A stretch of DNA of 64,000 bases from Haematobia irritans (GCF_050003625.1 NC_134400.1:223178085-223242084); one strand, 5' to 3'. Counted from the stretch's first letter, positions 9,873 through 21,844 are shown. Notes: generated by a model from the sequence alone, not told the origin. A program made the numbers and translations.

Positions 9873-11486
9873 GTACATATTTTTCTATGTAGAATTAGTT
9901 GTTCTGAAGAACAAATTATAGTTTCCTCTTCATTATTAAGTACATATCATTTTGTGAAATATAAATATAAACGTAAATCAATATAGTGAAGTAAGTTTGG
10001 TGAACTCCTTCATCAGCCTATTTAAATACTCTGCAAACAAATAGGTATATTTGTATATATGTGGCTATATGGCAATCTCATTAATATTTAAATGATGATG
10101 ATAGTACTAACATTGATTTATTAAAATAATAAACAATTAACTTTAGGAAACATTATCTGAAATTTTTTATTTCACTCTATGCGTTAAAAACTTTCATGTG
10201 ATGTGAACAATTATTAAGGTGATTTCCGTTAAAACAATATTTTGTATTTACTTTCATTGGGATTATATTTTTTCGATTATTATAGACCATCATTATTTAT
10301 AAATGAAATCGCATTTGTATTGTTATGAGTAGCTGATAGAAAAACAAAGCAAATAGTAATCTTATCAGTAAATAATTCCAAGACTTACAAACAAACGTTT
10401 TCATTATTCTAATGATAATGTGCATATTCTGAAACAAAAACAATACTATAAAAGCAATAGGCAAATTTCCACATTTTTTTAATTTCTTCCGTTTAACGTA
10501 CAGTTTTAATATGATTACAAATTTTTATTTTCTTTGCTTTCTTTTTGTTGGTAATTACGTAGTTCGTATTTTGTTAGTGAATTTGCAATGGTGCAGTTGT
10601 TCTTTCAGGGAAAATTAATTTATATCTTCGCAAAGATCGATGGCATATGTCGGGAAATGAAATAGGAAAAACTCGCGTTAACTATTTATAAACACAATCG
10701 GATACAAACAAATTTTCTTACATATAGACATGAGTCTATATACGTTAGTTTTGTTATAATTTTGTGCTATTTGGCGATATACTAACACTGGTTAACAAAA
10801 TAAATTTTAAAAACTATTTCTTTAGAAAAAAAGATAAATAAAAAAATATAGTTAATGTTATCTTAAACATTTCACAATTTTAAATGTATCACAAAATATT
10901 TGTAAATTATTGCAAATTTAGATTAGATTAAAAAAAAAATACCGTTTTTTTATCGATTGCCCACATCAGATAGTCCACTTTCAGCATTCTTATTGGCCCC
11001 TTCAATAAAAGAGAGCAAAGCTCTATCTTATAATTTAATTGATCGAGGGTTTTTCGAAAGTGTGGATTAATAAAAAGCCAGTTTGACTTTTGGAAAACTC
11101 TTGCGGCACAATTGTAATCAGCTGTTTAGCAGACTATAACCATAATTTCCAGTTAATAAAAATATATTTTTCATATATCTCTTTAAAATAGAAACATTAT
11201 TAACCTGTACTCTAGTGTAATACATACGACAATAATATGTGCAAATTGGATAAAAATTGGATGGCTAAAAGGCAGATGATATACATATATATATTATATA
11301 GCATATGTGGATATATTCGCTATATTATTGCCTGTTATGACATTGACACTGCACTTAAAAATATAAACATATACCTCTAAATATCTGACGTATATCAATG
11401 TTTACACACTGTTGCTTTTTCCACATACCCACTACATTCTTTTCTCGTTTTTGATTTATTTTGCGTATTAGAGTGAATTGTACCTA
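9873..11486. other. Intron sequence, nothing recognised
   Basis: AT-rich intron of the long and short transcripts; no terminal repeats, no coding potential and no shared repeat seen by eye. Confidence 0.45.
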
Positions 11487-11690
11487 CACACAAAGAAAAA
11501 ATACTTTCCTCTAGAACGAAATTTTAGACAAGCGAAATTCCCCTTTCTTACGAAGTATTTTCATTTTAACCAAATTTATCCGACTTTATAATGAGTGATA
11601 TAAAGATTGACCCTAATATTTTACGGGCAAAGAAAAACTTTGTCTGAAATTTCGTTCCTGAGAGCGGAAATATCTTCTTTTAATATACTT
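11487..11690. mobile_element. Short MITE related to family B
   Basis: Starts after TA (11485-11486) with CACACAAAGAAAAAATACTT. The subterminal stretch around 11505-11530 (CTAGAACGAAATTTTAGACA) recurs inverted near 11640-11665 (TTGTCTGAAATTTCGTTCC), making a hairpin-like element of about 200 bp. The same subterminal word occurs in the family B copy at 13745-13780. The right tip is poorly preserved. Confidence 0.45.
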
Positions 11691-12502
11691 ATTGTAATAT
11701 AACATATATCTATTTGTGAATACTATTTAGAAATATTTTTTTCTTTTCATTTTCATTTTGCTGTTACACGATAAAGCTTTGATGGCAGGGTTATCCCCAA
11801 GGAGTTTTAGTTCGCTTTAAAGAATTGACCAAACAGATTTTCTTAGCATAAAATAGAATTTGGAAAAAACGAAATATTTTTTGCATGTAGCAAAAATTTA
11901 ATGTTTTCAAAACATGTTTTCATTATTTTTCTAAAAGAAAAGAAAACCGCCTGTTACTGCTTTTTGCCCAGTACTAAGTAGATTTGATGTGTATTTTCTC
12001 ACCAAATCACATTAGCAGCTAAAAGCAATGGTGCGTTAACAAGATTTGAAACACAGTATTTGCTCATGCTTACGACAGCGCAAGGTACTAAATGCTTTTT
12101 TGTTGTTTATGCCGAATCACGAGAAAATGTTTATGGACTTGATAAGATACGTAGATACGAAGAAAACAATATCAACCGAAATAATTAACACAAAAAACCA
12201 CCGAGACCGCTGTCCATACACAATGAAGAGTTCAAAGTACTTCAGAAATGGGTGTGACATTGAAATTGAGCGACCAAGTAATTTTAATAAAGACTGATAA
12301 AGTCTATAGACTATATTTTTGAAAAGAGTACGGAATTTTCCAAAGAGAATTACAAAACAATTGAAGCAAATTTGATGCTTCACTAGACCACACCAATTGG
12401 TAATTAAAAATTTTGAACATTAAAATCGAAAAAAGGAGAAAAGAGAGTGATACTTATTAAAATGTTTGATTTGTTACTTTTTACACAATTTTTAACTGTC
12501 GG

Positions 12503-12632
12503 AAATATCACCAGCATTGCTGGGAGGGAAACCATCAGTGAAAAACTTTTTGGTGTCCGGTTTAAACAGAGGTGGAACCCATGACCCTTTGTATGCAAGG
12601 CAGACATTTACTCCCGGTGGCTGTCTTCCGAT
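12503..12632 (-). repeat. Decayed tRNA-derived SINE head
   Basis: The minus strand carries a tRNA-like module (GTGGAACCCATGACCC.. on the plus strand, 12570-12590), followed by 'GAAAAACTTTTTGGTGT'-type body sequence also present at 340-360. The B box is mutated relative to the copy at 360-440. Not a functional tRNA. Confidence 0.55.
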
Positions 12633-13213
12633 TATAAAGTTCAAAATCACCGAAAATAATTAGAGCGGATCTAGAGGCGCCAAATTCATTGATGAAGGAG
12701 CTTTGCATTTTTGGAGTTTTGACTTTTTTCATTGTTGTTAGCCGAATGGAGCCATAACATTTGTTCGTGGACATTAAAAAGCAACATGAAAAGTCGATTG
12801 GTCGACATTAAAAATCGATTTGACATCAGACTAATAAATTAATGCAATTAATAAATTGGTTCATTTACTTTGCAAGAGTGTTTACACGCAAAGAAAAAAA
12901 CGTTTGGAAAACGTGTACCGAAAACGTTTTTCTTTTGTTAGAGTTTTTTGAATTGCTTCGAAAAAATTAAACTTTTATCACCAAAAAAATTCGTTTGTTA
13001 CAAAATTTTTATTTTTTCAATAAAAAAGTTATTTTGGAAACAACAACACAGTCCATTTCGTTTATGTCAAACACTGTTCTTTTCTGACTTTAGGTCTTTA
13101 TAAGACACATTTTACAGTTCAAAATTTAAAATACTACAATGTAATGTTGAACATTTTTTCGGAATCTTCCGAACATGTCTGGAATATATGTAAAAAAAAA
13201 AAACAAAAAAACT

Positions 13214-13290
13214 TTGGTCGAAGCAGGGATCGAACCCACGACCCTTGGCATGCAAGTCGGACGTAGCAACCACTGCTCCACGGTGCCAAA
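13214..13290 (-). repeat. tRNA-like module (SINE head) inside MITE B
   Basis: On the minus strand: an A-box-like TGGAGCAGTGGTTGC, then a B box GGGTTCGATCCC, in tRNA-like spacing. The head is the same family as 181-441. It lacks a convincing 3' acceptor pairing and is embedded in the MITE, so it is called a SINE relic. Confidence 0.65.
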
Positions 13291-13401
13291 CTAAATGTTT
13301 GTTTCTGTTAAATAAACTTTGTTTATTCAGTTCGTGGGCGCCGCAAGCTATGCTATATAAATATAACTTATATGGATATTTATCTATTGATGACCATAAC
13401 A

Positions 13402-13474
13402 GGTACATTGCTCAGTGGTTAGTGTGTTGGCTTACAAAGTGCATGGTCCGCGGTTCGATTCTCCGTCCAAGCGA
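13402..13474 (+). repeat. tRNA-like module with pol III-type boxes inside MITE B
   Basis: Plus-strand module with an A-box-like TTGCTCAGTGGTTAGTG and B-box-like GCGGTTCGATTCTCC. Downstream sequence (13495-13600) matches the tail after the tRNA-like module in family A MITEs (36200-36340, 60890-61020, minus strand). This marks a second, distinct tRNA-derived family. A genuine tRNA gene is unlikely because the arms do not pair cleanly. Confidence 0.6.
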
Positions 13475-13794
13475 AAGGTAAAAAATTTTAAAAATTTATA
13501 AAATCGTATAATTTCTTCTACATTGTTTGTATTACAGAAAAAGGTGCTAAGAACTAAAAAACCTCGTGGATGTGAGATAGATGTGAGGACAAATGCAATT
13601 AGCAAGAAAACAAAGTTTTTTTTTTGAGTTAGTCTTTATGAAATTGTTTTTACATCCTGGAAAAGAATAAACGTTTATCACAAAAAGTATATACTTTTCT
13701 TCCAAATACACTTCCTTACAGCGAAAAGCAAATGAGAAACGAACTTTGTTTGTCTAAAATTTCGTTTGGGAGGAAAGAATTATTTTTTTGCGTG

Positions 13795-15470
13795 TACCAC
13801 ACGTTTTGGCATTCTCAATGGTAAGCCTGAATTTACTCACAGAAATATGACAATTGTAAAATTTGATTCTCTCTTCCCTTGAGTATATTACTTCACTTTA
13901 TTAAACATTCCAAATAGGAAGCTTAATCAAAAACCACAACATAAAACAAGTTTTTCTTCAACCAGAAAAAAGACCAGTTGTTGAAACCACAAAATGTACG
14001 CCACTTGGTAACAAAATATTGTATCGAACATACATTTTGATAATGGCCTCAATTAAGTTTATTTTTTATGCAATTCGAACGTAAAACGGTTACAACCAAA
14101 CTTCATTGTTATTTGCAATTTTGCTTTTTACCAAGAAAACATTTGCAGAGGAATGTGTAAGGTTGCTTGCTTTATCGCAGTGGTTAACCAAAATTTAAAA
14201 GATTGAAAGACAACAGCAACAGGAATTTCCAATGACGCTATTGTCTTAAAACCTGTTGTTTGCCTGAAGGTAAAATCGCATTGACGGTTATATGTGAGAT
14301 GACGGAGATGGCTATGACGAATGAAGCAAACAAGTCATATTACGTCAATGCTTCTCTTTTGTTTTACACAATACATATTTTTTGTGTTAGAAGAGAGTAC
14401 AAAAAGAGGGCGCCTCTGCTAACGCAGACAAGCCCCTCTATATAAAACAACAATAAAAGTGATCATGCTTGTGTGGTTTTGTGGAGGGGGAAGTGAATTG
14501 AAAACACTCATGGAAATAAAATGCCACATAAAAACTTATGAATGAGTGTCTGAAATATTTTTAGGACACATGTTTACACTGTCCCCATCTTACACTCCCT
14601 CTCCCATTCTCTTCGATTCGTTTACTATTGAATACAGCATGGTTTAGAGAGATACAAATTTTAAAATACCTCAATTCTAATGTTAACGAAGTTTAAAACC
14701 TACATGTCTACAAATAGGATTTGCCTAACTTTTTGTAGTATCTTACTGATACTCAACAATCATAATTTTAAAGAGTACTTGGCGTGTACGCATATTTTTG
14801 AGGAAAGTAAGTTAAAGCAAAGACAATAAAATTGTCTTTGAGTTAAAGAGTGTCTTAAAGCAGACCCAATAAAACAACAATACAATAGGCAATAATAATA
14901 CGTTGAAAATAAATTAGTCGAAATAAATCAGATTCTCATTAACAGAAAAAGATCCCCAATTACGCTAAAACTTTTGCTTTTTGAGGGACTGAATGGCAAA
15001 CGTTTTTTCATTGTTTTTAGTTTATTTTACAGGAGTTGGAAAATGTAATCAAATTTAATACAAACAATTATTGAACGACATTTACTTGCTGACTTTCAAA
15101 TCGTGTATTTTTGAAAGAGAAGAAATTATGATTTCCTAGTTAGGATACACTGATTTTGGGATAACGATATCTATATATATTTTTTTATTAATAATATTAT
15201 ATTATGCAGATATTCTTAAACAAAGACAGGCAAACACACAATTTACGTAGTTTTAAACATTGGATTCCATTGTGAATCATAAGTCTTGATCTCATTTTTA
15301 CAGCACAAATCTCACTTAGCAACAGTTCAAAATCAAACAAAATTCCCCCAGTCAAGTTTTTTTTCAAAATCATTGGTGGCTAGACGACGATCATAAAAGG
15401 CACACACGCACTCACATATTCAATGCTCAAATCAACAACAGCAAAAACTTCAATCTTGAATATATATATA
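13795..15470. other. Intron sequence, nothing recognised
   Basis: Includes a small plus-strand frame at 14260-14445 without family resemblance. No shared repeat was detected. Confidence 0.4.
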
Positions 15471-16199
15471 CAGTAGAACCTCAAGAACACGAATAAATGA
15501 TATGACCTAGATACTTCTATCAATACATTGGATTATTGGAAATATGAAAGCATCATTTAAAATCCCTATATTAAGTTTCTGTTTTTATTTAAAATCTATG
15601 GGTAGTTAAAAAGCTATGATGGACTTTTTAACAACAACAAATTTATTAATTAAATTGAAAATTAAACAAAAAAATTGTAACATGTGTTCACATATATTAG
15701 AATTAGATCACCACAATGTATATTACTTTGCTTCTTAAGGCCGGTATGCACCTCTAGCGAAATTTTCGGTAGCAAAAATTTATTTAAGTCTCCAACAAAA
15801 AACACAGGGCTGTAAACACAAATTTTAATCCAGCTAATCGCTTTTAAAAATTGTTAATATATGTTCCAAATATTCCTCAAATAAATTGTTAATTATTTAC
15901 AGACCTTTTAAAACTTTTACGCACACAATGATTGTAATAAATTAAATGTTTGCTGCCAAAATATGCAAATATACAACCCTGTTATTTTCATTAGAGGTGC
16001 GTACCAGCTTACGAAATTGAACGCTACCGAAAATTTCGTTAGCATAAATAGCAATGCACTTCTTATGGGAATGAAATTTTTCGCTAGAGGTGCATACCGG
16101 CCTTTAGCAAAACAAGTTTGTGCGGAGCAAGCTTTTTCTATGCAAAGTTTTACGTTAAAATATATATTTACGCTATAATACGTTTAAGGGACTCTACTG
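15471..16199. mobile_element. Pogo-like or other TA-flanked MITE with nested Tourist-like MITE
   Basis: The termini CAGTAGAACC and GGGACTCTACTG are flanked by TA at 15469-15470 and 16200-16201. Without the nested element (15738-16103) it would be about 360 bp. The CAGT..ACTG ends with a TA target suggest pogo/Tc1-type mobilisation. No coding capacity. Confidence 0.55.
15738..16103. mobile_element. Tourist-like MITE family F, copy 1
   Basis: Long terminal inverted repeats: AGGCCGGTATGCACCTCTAG at the left and its complement at the right, flanked by TTA on both sides (15735-15737 and 16104-16106). The subterminal GCGAAATTTTCGGTAGC word recurs inverted. The 3-bp TTA/TAA duplication is the PIF/Harbinger signature. 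Copies 2 and 3 are at 57833-58196 and 59482-60170. Confidence 0.85.
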
Positions 16200-17147
16200 T
16201 ATTATAATCTTCAGTGTGTTTCTGTTGCTAAGAGCACAGTTTTGCAAAGTTTTTTTCTTGAACATCAAGTATGAAAAAATTGCTCTCTCTCTCTTTTTCA
16301 TGCCCCATATTGGAATGAATGGGGGACATGTAGAAATATGCGTAAGTGAGAATGTTAGAAAGAGAAAATGTCAAGAGAATTCAAATGTCAAAGACGAACA
16401 AATGAGCGCCTACACATTGTATACATTGTACATAGAATAACATTAATTGATCGTTCTTAATTGAAAATGATCTTTATAAGAATTCTCTAGAAATAGAAGA
16501 GAATACAATTTCTCGAAAGAGGCAATGACAATATATAAATTTCTTAAGATATATTGCAGTGCAACGATTGTGAGATAAGAAATAAAAAAGCGCTGAAGTA
16601 ATTTTGCAAAAATGGAAATAATGAGGCATTTAATGTCCCTACTAATTCTAAGTAATTCACAATGAATCATTTCCGTTAGGTTTTAAATATTGATACAGTA
16701 AAGGCTTACGGAGTTTATCACTCAAAATCAAATTTAATTCATAAATATATATTTTTTTAATAACTGAACTCAAATCAGGAGAACCTAATTTTTGAGTTTG
16801 TTTGGTTGCCTTAGATGGGAAAATAAACAGAATAAAATGTTTAAGGTGAATAACGCATTGTTTTAATTTCATTGGATTTAGTACTAAACATGTTTTAAGT
16901 ATAAAGATGAGCCGTCCCCATGTAAAGGTAACCAGACAAGCTAACTCAACACAAAAATTACAAATTTGGTTTAATTTTCTTTTTTCATTTCACATATTTA
17001 TTTATTTGTTTGTCTGATAACATGAACGACTAAATGAGTGATTCTATTTATTTTGTACCATTAAATATCTAAGATTTTCCTTTACTTTTTTCAAATGTTG
17101 TTTGTTTTTACTTTGAATTTCTCCAAAAGCCTAACTTTAATACATAC
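16200..17147. other. Intron sequence, nothing recognised
   Basis: The minus-strand frames at 16443-16872 are AT-rich and unlike any family I know; not supported as genes. Confidence 0.4.
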
Positions 17148-17267
17148 CCGATTCATCATATCTCGAAAGATAACAACGAAATCCTCCAACACATCACCGG
17201 CCACAGCCATTTGATGAATATTGTAATATTCATTTGGCGTTTGATATTGATTATTACTTCGCAACAT
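17148..17267 (-). CDS. SCaMC: SCaMC-like carrier, alternative first coding exon (EF-hand-less form)
   Basis: ATG at 17265-17267 opens a 40-codon frame (MLRSNNQYQTPNEYYNIHQM, then an acidic/hydrophobic stretch ending in FRDMMNR) that closes at CGG|GTATGT in phase 0. The next exon at 5892/5895 is also phase 0, giving a 373/374-residue protein with the full carrier domain and no EF-hands. Inferred role: a carrier not gated by Ca2+, as seen for short SCaMC variants in other animals. Support is sequence-only: start context A at -3, coding-like composition, good donor and frame continuity. There is no transcript evidence. Confidence 0.6.
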
Positions 17268-17275
17268 TATTGCAT
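17267..17275 (-). promoter_or_regulatory. Two-codon upstream ORF overlapping the alternative start
   Basis: Minus strand reads ATG CAA TAA, whose stop shares its last base with the main start (TAATG). If the short mRNA begins upstream, ribosomes reaching the first ATG would terminate directly on the main start, a possible reinitiation or leaky-scanning control. Depends on the unmapped transcription start. Confidence 0.4.
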
Positions 17276-18501
17276 TTAATTGGTGATTTTTATATTAGTT
17301 TGGTATTTTGTTTCACACAAAAAAAATCACTGAATTTCTTGTATTAATGGTAAATTTTTATGAAATAATTATTTCAAATGTTTTATTAAATCACAGTCCG
17401 TTTTATTGAAGTCTTAGTAAATTCCAAATTCGCAAACTTTCACTTGTTTTTTTTTTTCCTTTTTGATATTGGTTATTTGTTGGATTGATTTACTTGCTAT
17501 CCGTTGTTTTTCTATCTGTTGGCGGAAATATTAATGCTCATCGACCAGCAGTAGAGGAGTGAGTCTTGTCAACTATGGTGGGATTTGCACTTGCACTTGT
17601 CGACCACCCGTAGTAATGCTAAGAATGTTGATGTATGTAGGTGATGTGTGTGTTTGAAGAGAATTGGATTAAATTCAAATAAGATAAAATGAATTTTCCT
17701 TCTCACAAATATAAATCTCGTTTGCCTCTGCTGCTTAAAAATACTCTCTCTTATATAATAGCATTTAGTCTGCTATAGATTTTCTTGTATTTAAGCTGCG
17801 AAGGCAACACGTCCTACACACGAAACAGCTGCTATGAGACTGATTCCTAAATGAATTTACTGCTCGGTTGTTATTAAAACCTCCTATTCACAATAATCAA
17901 ATACACCATGCGCACATACACAAACATACTTTGTTTAAACACATAGGTTTTGAAAATGTTCAAAAATTTCCAAAGCACAAAGTGCAGGCAGTCCGATTGT
18001 CACACTCACATCAACACAATAAATAGTAAAGATTTGACAGTGAATCCAATCACAAATAAATGAAAATAATAAAATAAATAAATATACTAAATATACACAT
18101 ATGTTTTGGTTCTTATATGGATTGTTGTTTATGTGTTCCCAGTGGGCTGAAGTGAAATTTTCAACGAACATTACATACAATAAACATTCAAAACATTTTA
18201 CTGTCCGATTGAGCGTTTAAAATTCGGTCCCAAACCAGGTAAAAAAATTCCGAACACCCTAACCAACATTTGAACATTATCTTATACCTCATTCACATTA
18301 CACTTCCAAAATCCACTTTAACTAGATTTCAACTGTCATTTGCCTTATAAAAAGGGGATTTCAAATCCACTTTTATTCGATTTCGAGCCTAATATGAATG
18401 AGCTATTAGGAATATATATATGTACGAGAACGATGTATGCACATGGTTTTGGAAATGAAACCAACAATCAGTTTCAATGCAAGCAGCATTAACATGATTT
18501 C
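17276..18501. other. Probable promoter/5' UTR region of the short isoform plus intron DNA
   Basis: Sequence upstream (minus strand) of the alternative first exon. No TATA or initiator could be placed with confidence. The minus-strand frame at 17935-18180 is not supported. Confidence 0.35.
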
Positions 18502-19320
18502 TATACCCACCACCATAGAATGGTGACGGGGGTATAAGTTTGTCATTCCGTTTGTAACACATCGAAATGTCGATTTCCGACTACATAAAGTATATATATT
18601 CTTGATAAGGGAGAAATTCTAAAACGATATAACCATGTCCGTCTGTCTGTCTGTCCGTTGTAATCACGCTACATACAGTCTTCATTAATGAAGCAACCGT
18701 GCTGAAATTTTGCACAAACTCGTCTTTTGTCGGCCCAGGTTTTGATATAGTCCCCATACAAACCGACCTCCCGATTTGGGGTCTTGGGCTTATAGAAACC
18801 GTAGTTTTTATCCAATTTGCTAAAAATGGTGAGCGTCGGTCAATGTTTTAGTATAGGCCCCATATAGACCGATCTCCCGATTTTACTTCTTGGGCTTATG
18901 GAAACCATAGTTTTTATCCAATATACGTCAAATCGAAAATCAGTTGGTATTTTAGGAACATAAAAAGGTGTGCCGAAAATTGTGAGTATCGGTCTATGTT
19001 TGATATAGCCCCCATATAGACCGATCTCCAGATTTTACTTCTTGAGCTTATAGAAAAGTTTTTATCCAATTTGCCTAAAATTGGAAATCTAGAATTATTT
19101 TAGGACCATAAAGAGGTGCGCCGAAAATGGCGAGTATCGGTTAATGTGTTTGTATAACCGTAGTTTTTATCCGATGTGCCTGAAATTATAAATATACCGG
19201 TATTTTCGACTCACAAAAACGTGTATCGGATTTAGTTCTTATCGGTCCATTTGGTTAGGCCCCCACGGAATTCTCTAGATCTGACCTCACATCGAACGAA
19301 TTATCGTCGTTATGTAAACG
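18502..19320. repeat. Dispersed muscid-type repeat, family L
   Basis: Starts with TATACCCACCACCATAG and GGTGACGGGGGTATAAG (a small palindrome), followed by CCGTCTGTCTGTCTGTCCG and repeated 'ATAGCCCCCATATAGACCGA' units at roughly 130-170 bp spacing. I recognise this as a type of repeat common in housefly/blowfly genomic DNA, from memory only. There is no protein-coding frame. Confidence 0.65.
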
Positions 19321-19842
19321 AAATTCTTCATTAAATACTCTTGGAAACCTTATACATTAACAACTTTTCGTAATATTTTTCATTGAAGTTTCAAATAGAC
19401 TTCGTTGAAAATGTGAAATTTCCGTGCACGACATAAAAATGTCTCTTAACATAGTAATTCGCTTAAGTATATATTAGTTATTAAGAGTCTAAGAATTTAA
19501 TCGGATCTCAAATTTTAGGTTGACTTTGTCTTGTACATTATTTGATTTTTGTAAATCATTAGATATTATATATTTTTATAACCTGCGCCAAACTGTGGAA
19601 CAGGGTATTATAAGTTAGTGCATATGTTTGTAACACCCAGAAAGAGACGAGATAGACACATGGTGTCTTTGGCAATAATGCTCAGGGTGGGTCCCTGAGT
19701 CGATATAACCATGTCCGTCTGTCTGTGAACACATTTTTGTGATCAAAGTCTAGGTCGCAATTTAAGTCCAATCGCCTTCAAATTTGGCACATGTTCCTAA
19801 TTTGGGTCAGAATATAACCCTATTGATTTTGGAAGAGATCGG

Positions 19843-20480
19843 TTCAGATTTAGATATAGCTCCCATATATATCTTTCATCCGATATGCACTAATATGGAC
19901 CCAGCAGCCAGAGTTTTATACCGATTTGCTTGAAATTTTGTACAAACATAACACATAGTCGTATAGTCAAGTGTGCAAAATTTGATTGAAATCGGTTCAG
20001 ATTTAGATATAGCTCCCATATATATCTTTCGCCCGATATGGACTTATATGGCCCCAAAAGCCAGATTTTTGGCCGAATTTGGTTGAAATTTTGCACTAGG
20101 AGTACAATTAGTAGTATAGTCAAGTGTGCAAAATTCGATTGAAATCGGTTCAGATTTAGATATAGCTTCCATATATATATTTCGCCCGATATGGGCTAAT
20201 ATAGTCCTAAAAGCCAGAGTTTTGGCCCAATTTGGTTGAAATTTTTTGCACAGGGAGTAGATTTAGCATTGTAGCTATGTGTGCCAAATTTGGTTGAAAT
20301 CGATTCAGATTTAGATATAGCTCCCATATATATCTTTCGCCCGATATGGACTTATATGGCCCCAGAAGCCAGTGTTTTGGCCCAATTTGGTTGAAATTTT
20401 GCACTAGGAGTACAATTAGTAATATAGTCATGTGTGCCAAATTTGATTGAAATCGGTTCAGATTTAGATATAGCTCCCAT
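19843..20480 (+). repeat. Tandem array of ~153-bp units inside repeat K
   Basis: The word TTCAGATTTAGATATAGCT recurs at 19843, 19996, 20149, 20304 and 20457, a spacing of 153, 153, 155 and 153 bp. A similar array occurs at 44650-45320. Because 153 is divisible by three, minus-strand frames stay open across units and produce repeated peptide-like ORFs; these are not taken as genes. Confidence 0.85.
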
Positions 20481-20680
20481 ATATATGTATTTCTGATTTC
20501 GACAAAAATGGTAAAAATACCAACATTTTCCTTGTTAAATCGCCACTGCTTAGTCGAAAAGTTGTAAAAATGGTTCTAATTTTCCTAAACTTCTAATACA
20601 TATATATCGAGCGATAAATCATAAATAAACTGTTGCGAAGTTTCCTTAAAATTGCTTCAGATTTAAATGTTTCCCATATT

Positions 20681-21178
20681 TTTTTTTACTAAAATTGTGT
20701 TCCACACTAGTGCATTAGCCAACTTAAATTTTGAGTCTATAGATTTTGTAGAAGTCTATCAAATTCTGTCCAGATCGAGTGATATTTAAATGTACGTTTT
20801 TGGGACAAATCTTTATATAGCCCCCAACACATTTGACGGATGTGATATGGTATCGAAAATTTAGATCTACAAAGTGGTGCAGGGTATAATATAGTCGGCC
20901 CCGCCCGACTTTAGACATTCCCTACTTGTTGTTTACTAAAATTGTGTTCCACACTAGTGCATTAGCCAACTTAAATTTTGAGTCTATAGATTTTGTAGAA
21001 GTCTATCAAATTCTGTCCAGATCGAGTGATATTTAAATGTATGTATTTGGGACAAACCTTTATATATAGCCCACAACACATTTGACGGATGTGATATGGT
21101 ATCGAAAATTTAGATCTGCAAAGTGGTGCAGGGTATAATATAGTCGGCCCCGCCCGACTTTAGACTTTCCTTACTTGT
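20681..21178 (+). repeat. Direct duplication of the ~250-bp 3' end of repeat K
   Basis: The block beginning ACTAAAATTGTGTTCCACAC and ending TTAGAC(A/T)TTCC(C/T)TACTTG is present twice head to tail, with only scattered differences (TACGTTTTTGGG versus TATGTATTTGGG). Confidence 0.85.
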
Positions 21179-21245
21179 TAGTTATAAGCTTAGTCTGTAA
21201 GGATTGTAATGCAAATCCAAAGACTGAAATAAATAAATAAAACTT
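21179..21245 (+). mobile_element. Short LINE-like 3' tail
   Basis: 'GTCTGTAAGGATTGTAATGC...' followed by AAATAAATAAATAAA resembles the tail of the LINE fragment at 8800-9292. Only the last ~65 bp are present, so assignment is tentative. Confidence 0.35.
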
Positions 21246-21844
21246 CAAACATGTTTGAAGTGATCATATCCCTTCTCTGGGTGTAGTACCTGTTAGTGAA
21301 ACTTTTCTTAACATTGTCAAAATATATGAACGGGTTCTGTGTATCATATTTTTGTGACAAGTGGTTTCCTCGAAGCTTAAAATTTAGTTATAGAATGATG
21401 ATGATGAGCCTGTACATACTCCAATCCTTTAGCACAAAGAAAATTAACCAACTTACGAGTGTATATATTTGTTTGTCCTATATACATAATCCCACTGTGT
21501 ATAGTTTAGAGAAACAGTCCAATTGTACATTACAACAATCTAGCCATCATATACGACAAGCACGTTTTCTCTTAGTTTCCTTTGATTTAATTAGAAACCA
21601 AAAGAGCTTTTTGCGTTTTATTTCAATAGCTGTTGTTGATACGTATGTGTAAATGTTGTTGTTTGTCTTCATTTTAATTGTGACGAACAAAATTCTCTCG
21701 TATTTTTTTTTATCAAATTTGACTTAGTGGCTAGGGCCGTATGAGTTTTTTTTTATTATCGGAATTATGTTGAACAAGAGATGTTTTTTTCGCTACTACG
21801 AATTGACGTTGTTTGGTTACATATACATACGTTTAGTCTCTATA

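Larger units (their letters stand above)
12885..13794. mobile_element. MITE family B, copy 1, with two tRNA-like modules
   Basis: Flanked by TA (12883-12884 and 13795-13796), with termini CACGCAAAGAAAAAAA and TTTTTTTGCGTG. The 910-bp body carries no transposase but contains two tRNA-like modules in opposite orientation (13214-13290 minus; 13402-13474 plus). The segment 13500-13600 recurs in family A elements. TA duplication and CAC..GTG ends point to Tc1/mariner-type mobilisation. A second copy lies at 41610-42515. Confidence 0.75.
19577..21178 (+). repeat. Dispersed muscid-type repeat, family K, copy 1
   Basis: Begins TATAACCTGCGCCAAACTGT and ends with GGTGCAGGGTATAATATAG and the palindromic GTCGGCCCCGCCCGAC. 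It contains a CCGTCTGTCTG motif and an internal array of near-identical 153-bp units (19843-20480). The 3' 250 bp (20681-20932) is directly duplicated at 20933-21178. Other copies: 29884-32388 (opposite strand, interrupted), 44394-45486 and 46208-46312 (partial). No transposase or reverse transcriptase frame is visible; autonomous partner unknown. Confidence 0.75.

Noticed and set aside
12046..12383. Overlapping plus/minus frames as a gene
   Set aside because: The frames sit opposite each other in AT-rich DNA, with no family match or splice signals.
19890..20440. Repeated small proteins on the minus strand
   Set aside because: They arise from the 153-bp period of repeat K being a multiple of three; kept only as a testable curiosity.
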